Shown here: positions 8,594-16,439 of the stretch, piece by piece
Layout: every line of letters begins with the position of its first letter
Numbering within the stretch: position 1 is the stretch's first letter
Assembly: GCA_963747965.1 (NCBI GenBank)
Contig: CAVVGZ010000007.1
Span: 186,001-250,000, forward strand
Direction of reading: 5' to 3'
DNA: 64,000 nucleotides
Source: CAVVGZ01 sp963747965
GTDB lineage: Bacteria; Chloroflexota; Anaerolineae; Anaerolineales; Anaerolineaceae
Program-made: the position numbers and the translations under genes
Notes under the pieces: generated by a model
What the model was told of the DNA's origin: nothing
Seen by the model: only the letters and a program-made list of their open reading frames with translations
Databases searched by the model: none

Positions 8594-9457
8594 ATGAAAT
8601 TTGGAGTTTATTTGCCGCCGTTTGGAAAATATGCAGACCCGCACAGACTGGCAGACCTGGCAGTCGAGGCTGAAAAAGCCGGCTGGGATGGTTTTTTTAT
8701 CTGGGATCATATCCTTTACAATGACAAATTTCTTCCGGGAGCTGATCCGTGGGTTGCGCTTGCAGTGATTGCCGCCCGCACGGATAAGCTAAGGATTGGA
8801 CCGCTGGTGACTCCACTGGCCAGGCGCCGGCCCTGGAAGCTTGCCCGGGAAACCGTTACCCTGGATCACCTGTCCAACGGGCGCCTGACAATTGGGGTAG
8901 GATTGGGCACCACCCGCAAATGGGATTCCGGCGTTTTTGGTGATGAGATGGACCTGGCGGAGAGGGCAAAACTGCTGGATGAAGGCTTGGATATTCTGGC
9001 AGGATTCTGGAGCGGCCAGCCTTTCCAGTACCACGGCAGCCGGTATGATGTAGAGGAAGTGCAGTTTCTGCCAACCCCATTGCAACAGCCCAGAATTCCA
9101 GTATGGGTGGGAGGTAAATGGCCAAACAAAGCCCCGATGCGCCGGGCATCCAGGTGGGATGGCGCCTGCCCGGAAAAAGTGGAAGGGGAGCTGACTCCTG
9201 CAGATTGGGGGGATATCATCCAATTCATCGAAAGCCAGCGCGATAGCACAAAGACGTTTGATTTTGTCCACTTAAACAAGGTGTCTGACGGGAAATTGTT
9301 CACAAATCCTGGTCGGACAAAGCCTTACGAAGATGCCGGGGTAACCTGGTGGTTGGAACATTTCCATCCAGGACACCCGGATTTTCCAGCCTGGGAGCAG
9401 CGAAACGAGAGGGATGATTTCATCCTGAGGGGAATCATGGAAGGACCGCCCCGGTAG
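8594..9457 (+). CDS. LLM-class (luciferase-like) flavin/F420-dependent oxidoreductase
   Basis: A 287-aa TIM-barrel oxidoreductase of the bacterial luciferase-like family. The N-terminus MKFGVYLPPFGKYADPHRLA, the motif AGWDGFFIWDHI and the segment TLDHLSNGRLTIGVGLG are all typical, and so is the late VWVGGKWPNKAPMRRASRW. Members use FMNH2 or reduced F420; the cofactor and substrate cannot be decided from sequence. GGAG at 8581-8584 is well placed for the ATG at 8594 (a TTG at 8591 is directly before it). It is soluble, without a signal peptide, and lies 25 bp upstream of radC, possibly co-transcribed. Confidence 0.88.
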   Translation: MKFGVYLPPFGKYADPHRLADLAVEAEKAGWDGFFIWDHILYNDKFLPGADPWVALAVIAARTDKLRIGPLVTPLARRRPWKLARETVTLDHLSNGRLTIGVGLGTTRKWDSGVFGDEMDLAERAKLLDEGLDILAGFWSGQPFQYHGSRYDVEEVQFLPTPLQQPRIPVWVGGKWPNKAPMRRASRWDGACPEKVEGELTPADWGDIIQFIESQRDSTKTFDFVHLNKVSDGKLFTNPGRTKPYEDAGVTWWLEHFHPGHPDFPAWEQRNERDDFILRGIMEGPPR

Positions 9458-9482
9458 CCAGCCTGATCATCGAGGTATTCAT

Positions 9483-10185
9483 ATGACCACTTACCGTATA
9501 CGGGATTTGTATGAGTCAGAGCGGCCAAGGGAACGTCTGGCCAATGCAGGCGTTGAAAGCCTGAGCGAATTTGAATTGCTGGCAATTTTGCTGCGCACGG
9601 GAATAAAAGGGGAAAATGCCATCCAGATGGCCAACAGGCTGTTAATCACCTTTAATGGTCTGCGCGGGTTGTATGCGGCAAGTTATGAACAGCTGCGAGA
9701 CCAGAAAGGCATGGGTGCTGCTAAAGGCAGCCCAAATTAAGGCTGCCCTGGAACTTGGTAAAAGGCTGCAATCCATCCCTTCCGGAATTGAACCGGATAA
9801 TCTCAACAGCCCTAAAAAGGCAGCTGACATGGTGATGTACGAAATGAGTACCCTGGCCCAGGAAGAGTTGTGGGTCATCGTGCTAAACACGCGCAACCAG
9901 GCATTAAAAATCCTGCACCAGTATAAGGGTACAGTAAACCAATCCAACGTGCGGATTGGGGAACTGTTCAAAGAAGCAATACAAATCAACGGTGTCTCCA
10001 TCATCCTTGCACATAATCACCCCAGCGGGGACCCTCAACCCAGTTCTGAAGATATTATTCTCACCCGGGATGTAATCCGCGCAGGGAAATTATTGAACAT
10101 TGAACTGCTTGACCACCTGATTATCGGAAATTTCACATTTATTTCCCTTAAAGAAAAAGGACTGGGTTTCAACCAGGCGATATGA
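9483..10185 (+). CDS. radC: RadC family JAB/MPN-domain protein (single-base frameshift)
   Basis: RadC proteins carry an N-terminal HhH-like part and a C-terminal JAMM domain; the role is unclear despite the DNA-repair name. The N-terminal frame reads RPRERLANAGVESLSEFELL. The C-terminal frame reads AAQIKAALELGKRL and carries the metal-binding motif AHNHPSGDPQPS with EDIILTRDV. They join as GMGAAKAAQIKAAL if one G of the pair at 9726-9727 is removed, giving 233 aa, the normal length. The damage is one homopolymer base, so a sequence error is likelier than decay. It is the last gene before the tRNA. Confidence 0.82.
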
Positions 10186-10205
10186 TCCGGGTGGCACCTT
10201 TTTGT

Positions 10206-10234
10206 TTGACAGAAAATCCTGATCATAGTAAAAT
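10206..10234 (+). promoter_or_regulatory. Strong sigma70-type promoter of tRNA-Met
   Basis: A perfect -35 TTGACA (10206-10211), a 17-bp spacer and -10 TAAAAT (10229-10234) predict a start near 10241, about 6 nt before the mature tRNA 5' end. The array downstream of the tRNA would be transcribed from it unless transcription terminates at the T-rich segment after the tRNA. Confidence 0.75.
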
Positions 10235-10246
10235 CCGTGATCGTTA

Positions 10247-10318
10247 GGCGAGGTAGCTCAGTGGAAGAGCAGGGGACTCATAAGCCCTTGGTCGTGAGTT
10301 CAAATCTCACTCTCGCCA
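10247..10318 (+). tRNA. tRNA-Met (CAT), elongator type
   Basis: A complete cloverleaf is visible. The acceptor strand GGCGAGG pairs with CTCTCGCC-side TCTCGCC (one G-T). The D-arm is AGCTCAGTGGAAGAGC, the anticodon loop is CTCATAA with CAT, and the T-arm is GTGAG/CTCAC around TTCAAAT. The discriminator is A. The 3' CCA is not encoded; the next bases are CT. The G1-C72 pair argues for elongator rather than initiator tRNA, although a CAT tRNA could also be lysidine-modified tRNA-Ile2. The anticodon stem has an A-G closing mismatch at 31-39. Confidence 0.93.
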
Positions 10319-10320
10319 CT

Positions 10321-10855
10321 TTGTTTTTAACTAAAATTGGTCGTGAGTTTACTGTAAAAGATACAGCACTACGCAAATCTCACTCTCGCCACTTTGTTTA
10401 ACTAAAATTGGTCGTGAGTTTACTGTAAAAGGATACAGCACTCCGCAAATCTCACTCTCGCCACTTTGTTTAACTAAATTGTCGTAGTTTACTGTAAAAG
10501 GATACAGCACTCCGCAAATCTCACTCTCGCCACTTTGTTTTTAACTAAAATTGGTCGTGAGTTTACTGTAAAAGGATACAGCACTCCGCAAATCTCACTC
10601 TCGCCACTTTGTTTTTAACTAAAAATGGTCGTGAGTTTACTGAAAAAGGATACAGCACTACGCAAATCTCACTCTCGCCACTTTGTTTTTTAACTAAAAT
10701 TGGTTGTGAGTTTACTGAAAAAGGATTCAGCACTACGCAAATCTCACTCTCGCCACTTTGTTTTTAACTAAAATGGTCATGAGTTTACTGGAAAAGCATC
10801 CAGCACTACGCACTGAAGAAAGCATTCAGCACTACGCAAATCTCACTATTGCCAC
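10321..10855 (+). repeat. Tandem array of seven units derived from the tRNA-Met 3' end
   Basis: Seven direct repeats follow the tRNA without a gap: 10321-10393, 10394-10465, 10466-10534, 10535-10608, 10609-10682, 10683-10757 and a longer last one, 10758-10855 (69-75 bp, last 98 bp). Each unit is TTGTTTTTAACTAAAA, then the tRNA T-arm 5' strand (GGTCGTGAGTT), an inserted 25-bp hairpin segment, then the T-arm 3' strand and acceptor strand (CAAATCTCACTCTCGCCACT). The inserted hairpin is CTGTA/TACAG in units 1-4, CTGAA/TACAG in unit 5, CTGAA/TTCAG in unit 6 and CTGGA/TCCAG in unit 7. The last unit carries a second hairpin, CTGAA/TTCAG. No coding frame runs through it. It is probably co-transcribed with the tRNA. 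Confidence 0.9.
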
Positions 10856-10863
10856 AATAGAAA

Positions 10864-11380
10864 ATGGAAGATTGCCAGCCGACCCCCTATAATGTACCAA
10901 CCCTTCCCGCAAGGATTCCGGGATATGGTGAACTGGATAAAGGCATCGGTCTGCATGTTACCGGTAGATATAAAATCATATCCCTTGATACCTATCGGCT
11001 CAAAGTTGTTGGCAACATAGATAATCAGCTCGAATTTAACCTACGACCAAATCCGCTGCCTTCCCAGGGTAACAGCCAATCCCCTGCTGGTCTGTCCCGG
11101 ACTTTTCAAAGACTCTGCCTCCTGGACGGGAGTGACAATTCAATCGATCCTGGATTTATGCGGTGTTTCAGACGGGGCAGAGGATTTAGTCCTTATCAGT
11201 GCAGAGGGATACCGGGTGAGAGTACCTCTCCTCAATATACTACAAAAGGACAGTCTCCTGGCTTACGAAGTCAATGGGCAGATATTGCCGATTCTGCATG
11301 GATTTCCATTGAGAGCTGTATTGCCGGATATTACAGGGATGAAATGGGTTAAATGGCTTGTAGAAATTCAAGTGAAATAA
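10864..11380 (+). pseudogene. Truncated, frameshifted copy of the molybdopterin-domain lipoprotein
   Basis: Two frames together match the intact gene at 11707 along its length. The first (from 10864) reads CQPTPYNVPTLPARIPGYGE and GIGLHVTGRYK. The second, from about 11040, reads TYDQIRCLPRVTANPLLVCP and then DLVLISAEGYRVRVPLLNIL to the shared end WVKWLVEIQV. One extra A at about 11038-11040 separates the frames. The signal peptide and linker are absent: similarity begins 4-9 bp after the repeat array, with a stop just upstream. Even if the frameshift is a sequencing error, the product would lack export. The copy looks like a tandem duplicate cut off at the array boundary. Confidence 0.75.
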
Positions 11381-11706
11381 CTCTCACATCATGCTTCCAT
11401 AAATATTAATCATTTGTGGTTGAACTTTTTAACAAATCCCATTAGTGAAAATCAGATATATTATTTCGGTTCATTCCCTAACCCCCTCCAAGTTTGCTCA
11501 TTATTTTCAAAAACCAGGCGCCCATTTTTCCAAGGTATGTCCAGTGTCAAGTCCTTTGCGTAGGTGCAACATGTGCAATTTTTGCATATCACGCAGATTG
11601 GCACCTGGTTACACCAGATAGTTGAATCCATTTTTTACTCTGCCTGTAATAAAATTTGCAGGAATTTAAAAACATTGCTTCATCCGTCCATCCCCCGTAT
11701 AATATA
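11381..11706 (+). promoter_or_regulatory. Intergenic region with promoter of the intact molybdopterin-domain gene
   Basis: Most of these 326 bp hold no recognisable feature. At the 3' end, TTGCTT (11676-11681), 16 bp, and TATAAT (11698-11703) form a promoter whose predicted start is at 11709-11710, on the second of two adjacent ATG codons (11707 and 11710). No ribosome binding site is present, so the message would be leaderless. Confidence 0.55.
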
Positions 11707-12402
11707 ATGATGAAAAGTATGATATTTGTTGTATTAATTCTAATAATTCTGCCTGCGTGTACCGTGGTTTCCAACCAATCTCCGCAGGTACGTCCAATTG
11801 CATCCGTTAACCCATCCTTACAAGACAATTCGACCTTGTCGCCCAGCTCAACACCGCAAACGAGTCCAACCCCTCAAGGAGTAGTTATCGAAAATTGCCA
11901 GCCGATGGCATATACGTTACCAACCCTCCCGGCGATGATTCCGGGGTATGCCGAGCTGGACGAAAGCATCGGTCTGCATGTCACAGGCAGCTATAAAGAA
12001 ATTGATCTTGGAACCTACCGGCTTAAAGTCAATGGCAAGGTTAACAAACCACTGGAACTTACCTATGACCAAATCCGCTGCCTTCCCAAGGTGACGGCCA
12101 AAGCCCTACTGGTTTGTCCTGGTTATTTCGAAGATTCTGCCTCCTGGACAGGAGTGACATTAAAATCCATTTTAGACCTGGCTGGAGTGCAGGCTGGTGC
12201 AAATGATTTGGTACTTGTCAGCGCGGACGGATACAAGGTTAAGATACCTCTCGTTGAGGCACTGGAACAGGAAAGTTTATTAGCTTACGAAGTCAATGGG
12301 CAGGTCCTCCCGATTGTCCATGGATTTCCTATAAGAATAGTATTTCCGGGCAGGTTGGGTGACGAATGGATCAAATGGCTGGTTGAAATTCAAGTTAATT
12401 AA
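11707..12402 (+). CDS. Lipoprotein with molybdopterin-binding (sulfite-oxidase-type) domain
   Basis: A 231-aa exported protein. The signal peptide ends in the lipobox LPAC (residues 15-18), followed by a Ser/Thr/Pro-rich linker (about 20-60) and a compact domain of the oxidoreductase molybdopterin-binding type. The candidate Mo-ligating cysteine lies in LLVCPGYFEDSASWTGVTL, with the supporting motifs GTYRLKVNGKV and YEVNGQVLPIVHGFPIRIV. The domain is single, without heme or dimerisation partners, so it resembles the short stand-alone members of the family. Whether it binds cofactor is unknown. It would sit on the outer face of the membrane. A truncated paralogue lies directly upstream. Confidence 0.8.
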   Translation: MMKSMIFVVLILIILPACTVVSNQSPQVRPIASVNPSLQDNSTLSPSSTPQTSPTPQGVVIENCQPMAYTLPTLPAMIPGYAELDESIGLHVTGSYKEIDLGTYRLKVNGKVNKPLELTYDQIRCLPKVTAKALLVCPGYFEDSASWTGVTLKSILDLAGVQAGANDLVLVSADGYKVKIPLVEALEQESLLAYEVNGQVLPIVHGFPIRIVFPGRLGDEWIKWLVEIQVN

Positions 12403-12699
12403 ATCTTTCAGCAACATTCCCAAATTACGAATATTTCGATTGGTATGTTCTAATATTCCTCAATCTGCAAAAACGGTTTCTTTTTTTTTGTGTTGATAGA
12501 ATTTTCTGGGTATTTCAAATCTGCTCAGATATTGAACATAACCGGCAACAATAATCATATTAATGGTCCATCAGTGCGTAATTCCCTATCAGCAGGTTTG
12601 GATTATTGCATCATGGAGCCTCCTATTGACGCCCTCAAATCATTCTTGAAGATGAACAGGAATTTAGAAGGACAGGAATTTATCTGAGAAACCGGGTTA
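12403..12699. other. Intergenic region without a recognisable gene
   Basis: About 297 bp, AT-rich, with a run of nine T at about 12481-12489 that could end the preceding transcript although no clear stem precedes it. A 65-codon frame (12490-12687) has no ribosome site and no recognisable similarity; I do not consider it coding. Confidence 0.35.
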
Positions 12700-12945
12700 A
12701 TGACAGCACCCGAAGATAAAAACGATGTAGATGAGGCAGCAAATCCAGATGTGTTTATGCAAGAAGCGAGTGAAAGACTTATTTCTAAACCGGCAAACAA
12801 TCCAGATCGAAAGTGGTTTTTTTCACAGGAATGGATCGGTGTAGTATTGTTTTGTGATAAATTAATTAAAATTGCTTATCCACAAAGTTTATTTAGGATC
12901 CATCGGAACGATTTTTATGAAGAATATGCTGAAATTTCCCAATAA
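12700..12945 (+). CDS. Possible small hypothetical protein, 81 aa
   Basis: Starts MTAPEDKNDVDEAANPD, continues with ASERLISKPANNPDRKWFF and ends in FYEEYAEISQ. The composition (acidic N-terminus, basic/aromatic middle) is reasonable for a protein, and its end overlaps the proposed start of the ligase gene, which would allow translational coupling. Against it are the weak ribosome site (GGG) and the lack of a recognised domain. It could be a real small partner of the ligase or chance. Confidence 0.3.
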   Translation: MTAPEDKNDVDEAANPDVFMQEASERLISKPANNPDRKWFFSQEWIGVVLFCDKLIKIAYPQSLFRIHRNDFYEEYAEISQ

Positions 12946-14548
12946 TAATATCGGTTACTTGTGCTCTGACATGCAGGTAGAACTCGGGCGGGGAAACAAG
13001 GTGGCTTTCAAATGGATTTCAGAATCCATGGAAAATCACGAGTATACCTATGCGGATTTGATGGAATCCAGCAACAGAACCGCAAATATCCTGTCCCGCT
13101 ACGGAGTAAATAGCAGCGATAAGATCATGTTCCTGCTGCCGAAAGTGCCAAACCTATTCTTTTTCTTCCTGGGTGCATTGAAGGTGGGAGCTAACAGCTG
13201 TATATTGTTTACCAGCATCGGTGATGAATCCTTAAAAGACAGAATCATCGAAACACAAACCCATTTCATTGTCACCACAACAAAATTCCTTTTCAAATTG
13301 GAAAATCTCTTTAATGATTCCCAATATAAGTTAAACATATTTGTGATTGACGATAACCAAAAGACAAAGAATCGGATTGGGATTTTAGATGAGTTACCTT
13401 CTGCTGGGATAGACTTCAAAACACCTCCCACATGTTTGGATCAAAACTCACATTTTCATTTCACCTCCGGTTCTACCGGCAAACCAAAAGCTGTTCAACA
13501 TGTTCATGGCAGTGCGGAAAATCATCTCAGCAGCTTCCTGGAAGTAATTCAACCTTCGGAGGATGAGGTTTATTGGTGCACAGCTGATCCGGGGTGGGTA
13601 ACCGGCGTATCATACGGAATTATTGCACCCTGTCTTTATGGGCTTACCCAGATCCAATTTTCCGGAAACTTCAATAGTTCCAAATGGATGCAAATCATTG
13701 AAAATTTCAATGTCAATATCTTATATTCCGCCCCAACGGTATTTCGTATATTGATGCAGTATGAAGATTCTTTTTTTTCTCCATACAATCTCACAAATTT
13801 AAAACGAATTTATTGTGTCGGCGAGCCATTAAATCCAGTGATTATCGAGTGGGGGAAAAGGATTTTTGGGAAGGAGATTTTTGATACCTGGTTCCAAACA
13901 GAAACCGGCAGCATAATGATTGCCATGAGACCTGGACTGGAGATACGATATGGCTCCATGGGAAAGCCATTAAGTAATGTTACTGCACAAATCCTGGATG
14001 ATAATGGACAGGTTATTATCAATAACCAAAAAGGGCTGCTTTGCATAAAGAAAACCTGGCCATCCATGTTTACTACTTATATTAATCATCCGGACATCTA
14101 TCAGAATAAATTTTTGGGAGAGTATTACTCATCAGGGGATATTGCCTACAAAGATGATGATGGTTATTTCTGGTTTGTTGGTCGAAATGACGACGTAATT
14201 AATACAGCCGGGCATTTAATCAGTCCCTTTGAAGTTGAGTCGGCTTTATTAGAAATTCCGGAAATCGCCGATGCTGGGGTTGTGGGTGTCCCTGACGATC
14301 TTCTGTATGAAAAAGTTGTTGCATATATCGTACTTCGTGGTGACATAAAAATGACCTCAACCTTAAACTTAAAGATAAAGCTATATATTGCACAGAAAAT
14401 TTCTTCAACAGCCAGTCCTAGAGAAATAAGAACTACTACCAGCATTCCAAAAACAAAAAGCGGAAAAATTATGCGCCGGTTATTGAAAAATCAGTATTTG
14501 CAATTGGATTTTGGGGATATTTCAACATTGGAGATTGAAAATGGCTGA
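12917..14548 (+). CDS. AMP-dependent acyl-CoA synthetase/ligase
   Basis: A 543-aa adenylate-forming enzyme of the acetyl/medium-chain acyl-CoA synthetase type. Motifs in order: P-loop FTSGSTGKPKAVQHVH (about residue 182), WCTADPGWVTGVSYGI, the A5 motif WFQTETGS, YYSSGDIAYKDDDGYFWFVG with NDDVINTAGHLISPFEVES (A7/A8), and the C-terminal lysine motif KTKSGKIMRR. It activates a carboxylate as acyl-AMP and passes it to CoA or a carrier protein. The start at 12917 leaves a normal N-terminus; 12926 is possible. The last 8 bp overlap the carrier protein gene, so the acceptor may be that carrier. Confidence 0.88.
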   Translation: MKNMLKFPNNNIGYLCSDMQVELGRGNKVAFKWISESMENHEYTYADLMESSNRTANILSRYGVNSSDKIMFLLPKVPNLFFFFLGALKVGANSCILFTSIGDESLKDRIIETQTHFIVTTTKFLFKLENLFNDSQYKLNIFVIDDNQKTKNRIGILDELPSAGIDFKTPPTCLDQNSHFHFTSGSTGKPKAVQHVHGSAENHLSSFLEVIQPSEDEVYWCTADPGWVTGVSYGIIAPCLYGLTQIQFSGNFNSSKWMQIIENFNVNILYSAPTVFRILMQYEDSFFSPYNLTNLKRIYCVGEPLNPVIIEWGKRIFGKEIFDTWFQTETGSIMIAMRPGLEIRYGSMGKPLSNVTAQILDDNGQVIINNQKGLLCIKKTWPSMFTTYINHPDIYQNKFLGEYYSSGDIAYKDDDGYFWFVGRNDDVINTAGHLISPFEVESALLEIPEIADAGVVGVPDDLLYEKVVAYIVLRGDIKMTSTLNLKIKLYIAQKISSTASPREIRTTTSIPKTKSGKIMRRLLKNQYLQLDFGDISTLEIENG

Positions 14549-14780
14549 TTTGTGGGAAGAGTTAACCTCGGTTTTTCGCATGGTTTTTGATAATCCTAAA
14601 ATTGTAATTGATGAGAAAACGATAGCCAGTGATATTGTGGGTTGGGATTCCTTCTCTCACATGAACCTGATCGCTGCGATTGAGCAACATTTCAATGTTG
14701 AATTTTCTCTGTCAGAGGCAGTAAACTTCCAGGATGTCGGTGAATTAATGGACACTTTGCAGAAGAAAAGAAATATCTAA
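14541..14780 (+). CDS. Acyl carrier protein
   Basis: A 79-aa acidic helical protein with the phosphopantetheine attachment motif GWDSFSHMNLI; the modified residue would be Ser37. The usual ACP pattern follows (AIEQHFNVEFSLSEAVNFQDVGELMDTLQKK). The ATG lies inside the end of the ligase gene (8-bp overlap), which indicates coupled translation and suggests ligase and carrier act as a loading pair. It is not next to fatty-acid synthesis genes, so it is not the housekeeping AcpP. Confidence 0.9.
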   Translation: MADLWEELTSVFRMVFDNPKIVIDEKTIASDIVGWDSFSHMNLIAAIEQHFNVEFSLSEAVNFQDVGELMDTLQKKRNI

Positions 14781-14895
14781 TTCAATCATCTAAAAATATT
14801 TCTCTAAACCTTTATGTGCTTTCCTTTTTATACCCTATAGATATGCAATCCCAGCAGCACGTTAGGATATTGATTTTCCTAAAGACTTTTAATCT

Positions 14896-15099
14896 TCATT
14901 CCCGAAGAGAAATGGTGACCCGGTGACCCTCCAGGCGGTAAAGGATGTTGCAAATGAATTCTGCAAGTAGTTGTGTTTTGATTTTTCTCCTCAAGATTTG
15001 AAAAGAACTTTCGCAATCCAAATAGAATATGGGGTGGAAATATTTGACTGGGCCCAATGTTCGATTGATCATGCTTCCATTTACAAGGCGCAAAATCAT
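14896..15099 (-). CDS. Possible small hypothetical protein, 67 aa
   Basis: The frame from the ATG at 15099 reads MILRLVNGSMINRTLGPVKY and ends in LAEFICNILYRLEGHRVTIS. It looks like a small alpha/beta protein but I recognise no family. A good promoter lies directly upstream on the same strand. The in-frame TTG at 15114 would fall before the predicted transcription start, favouring 15099. No clear ribosome site is present. The 14781-15292 interval otherwise contains no gene. Confidence 0.35.
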   Translation of the reverse strand: MILRLVNGSMINRTLGPVKYFHPIFYLDCESSFQILRRKIKTQLLAEFICNILYRLEGHRVTISLRE

Positions 15100-15117
15100 C
15101 TTAGGGTAACCCAAGAC

Positions 15118-15145
15118 TTTATAACCTATTCTGAATAATTGTCAG
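15118..15145 (-). promoter_or_regulatory. Sigma70-like promoter inside the 14781-15292 intergenic region
   Basis: On the minus strand, CTGACA (15145-15140), 16 bp, then TATAAA (15123-15118). The predicted start near 15111 is 12 nt before the ATG of the small hypothetical gene. It may equally drive a short non-coding RNA in the 14781-15110 region. Confidence 0.45.
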
Positions 15146-15292
15146 GATTACACACCATTTAGATAAATTAGATCATATGATTTTGAACATCGTGGTAAGT
15201 TTAATTGTGAACAAAATGGGTGGTATCATCTTTCTAAATGAATGCCCTGCAAATAATTCAGGGTATCTGATTTCCTTATCAACGAGGGAAAA

Positions 15293-16303
15293 ATGAAAGA
15301 AGCCTTATTTTACATAACCTTACCCGATAAGGTTGTTCGCTGTAATCTATGTGCTCACCGATGCATAATTCCTGAGGGAAAAAAGGGTATTTGCCGGGTG
15401 CGGGAAAACCGGGGAGGCATTCTAAACACCCTCGTATATGGCAAATTAATAGCTGCTCACGCCGATCCGATTGAAAAAAAACCGCTCTACCACTTTTATC
15501 CCGGCTCCAGTTCCTACTCGATTGCCACACCGGGATGTAATTTTCAATGCAGGTGGTGCCAGAATTTTGAAATTTCACAGTTACCCAGAATGACAAATAC
15601 ATTCAGCCCCGGGATTACCTCTGCAGACGAAGTGGTCAACGATGCCATTCAGAGCCGCAGCCAGAGTATTTCCTACACCTATACGGAACCAACCATCTTT
15701 TTTGAATACGCCAATGATATTGCCCGCCTGGCAAAAGGGAAAGGACTGAAGAACGTGTTTGTCTCTAACGGGTATATGACACACGAATTGCTTGATTTTT
15801 TTCATCCATACCTGGATGCTATCAATGTGGATTTAAAATCTATGAGTGAAGATGTTTATCACCGTTATATTGGGGCTAAACTCCAGCCGGTTTTGGACAA
15901 CCTGGTCCATTTAAAAAAACAGGGGGTATGGATCGAAGTAACTACCCTGGTTATTCCTGGTGTAAACGACAAAATGGAAGAAATGAAGGGCATAGCCAGC
16001 TTTATCCTGAATGAGCTTGGTAAGGAAACCCCCTGGCATATCAGCCGGTTTTTCCCAAACTACCAGATGCAGGATACCCCTCCTACAGATGTCCAATTAC
16101 TGCAATCTGCCAGGGAGACCGGTCTTGCCCAGGGGTTGGAAAATGTTTACATGGGCAACGTTGGAGAGGAGACGAATACATTTTGTCCTATCTGCAAAAA
16201 GCCTGTCATCCGCAGGCAAGGTTACTGGATTGTTGAAAACAATGTCCGGAATGGAAAGTGCCGGTTTTGCGAGAATCCAATTGCAGGTGTTGGATTGGGG
16301 TGA
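15293..16303 (+). CDS. amrS: AmmeMemoRadiSam-type radical SAM protein (AmrS)
   Basis: A 336-aa radical SAM enzyme. The N-terminus carries the cysteine-rich CNLCAHRCIIPEGKKGIC; the [4Fe-4S]-SAM site is CNFQCRWC (CxxxCxxC, about residue 83); a C-terminal zinc-like pair CPIC plus CRFC follows. It resembles pyruvate-formate-lyase activating enzymes, and the layout matches AmrS of the AmmeMemoRadiSam system, whose chemistry is unknown. The usual partners (AMMECR1 and Memo) are not in this window. The ribosome site GAGGGAAAAA precedes the ATG. Confidence 0.9.
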   Translation: MKEALFYITLPDKVVRCNLCAHRCIIPEGKKGICRVRENRGGILNTLVYGKLIAAHADPIEKKPLYHFYPGSSSYSIATPGCNFQCRWCQNFEISQLPRMTNTFSPGITSADEVVNDAIQSRSQSISYTYTEPTIFFEYANDIARLAKGKGLKNVFVSNGYMTHELLDFFHPYLDAINVDLKSMSEDVYHRYIGAKLQPVLDNLVHLKKQGVWIEVTTLVIPGVNDKMEEMKGIASFILNELGKETPWHISRFFPNYQMQDTPPTDVQLLQSARETGLAQGLENVYMGNVGEETNTFCPICKKPVIRRQGYWIVENNVRNGKCRFCENPIAGVGLG

Positions 16304-16399
16304 CTATGTAATGGTTAAGCAGATTCAGAAAGTCGCAATTGAAAAACCTATTCGCATAGCCATTTAGATAAAGGAATCGAATCTGGTTGTTTAGATGAA

Positions 16400-16425
16400 T
16401 GCCAGCCGCACTGTTTAGGCTGGCA
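16400..16425 (+). promoter_or_regulatory. 8-bp perfect inverted repeat in the methyltransferase promoter
   Basis: TGCCAGCC (16400-16407), a 10-nt loop and GGCTGGCA (16418-16425). No T-tract follows, so it is not a standard terminator. The TATAAA at 16429-16434 predicts transcription start at the ATG at 16440, and the repeat would cover the -35 and spacer, a natural operator position. It could also mark the end of the amrS message. Confidence 0.45.
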
Positions 16426-16439
16426 TAGTATAAAATTCA

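Noticed and set aside
8789..9271. 160-codon open frame on the minus strand
   Set aside because: It lies wholly antisense to the LLM oxidoreductase gene, with no ribosome site and low-complexity composition; a shadow frame.
10319..10330. Phage attachment site at the tRNA 3' end
   Set aside because: The 3' end is duplicated, but there is no integrase or phage gene nearby and the copies form a tandem array rather than a distant pair.
10247..10855. CRISPR array
   Set aside because: The units are repeated along their whole length and there are no unique spacers; no cas genes are present.
12490..12687. 65-codon plus-strand frame
   Set aside because: No ribosome site, no similarity seen and it begins in a T-run; treated as non-coding.
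15279..15602. 107-codon minus-strand frame
   Set aside because: Antisense to amrS, whose radical SAM motif is clear; no domain and no ribosome site.
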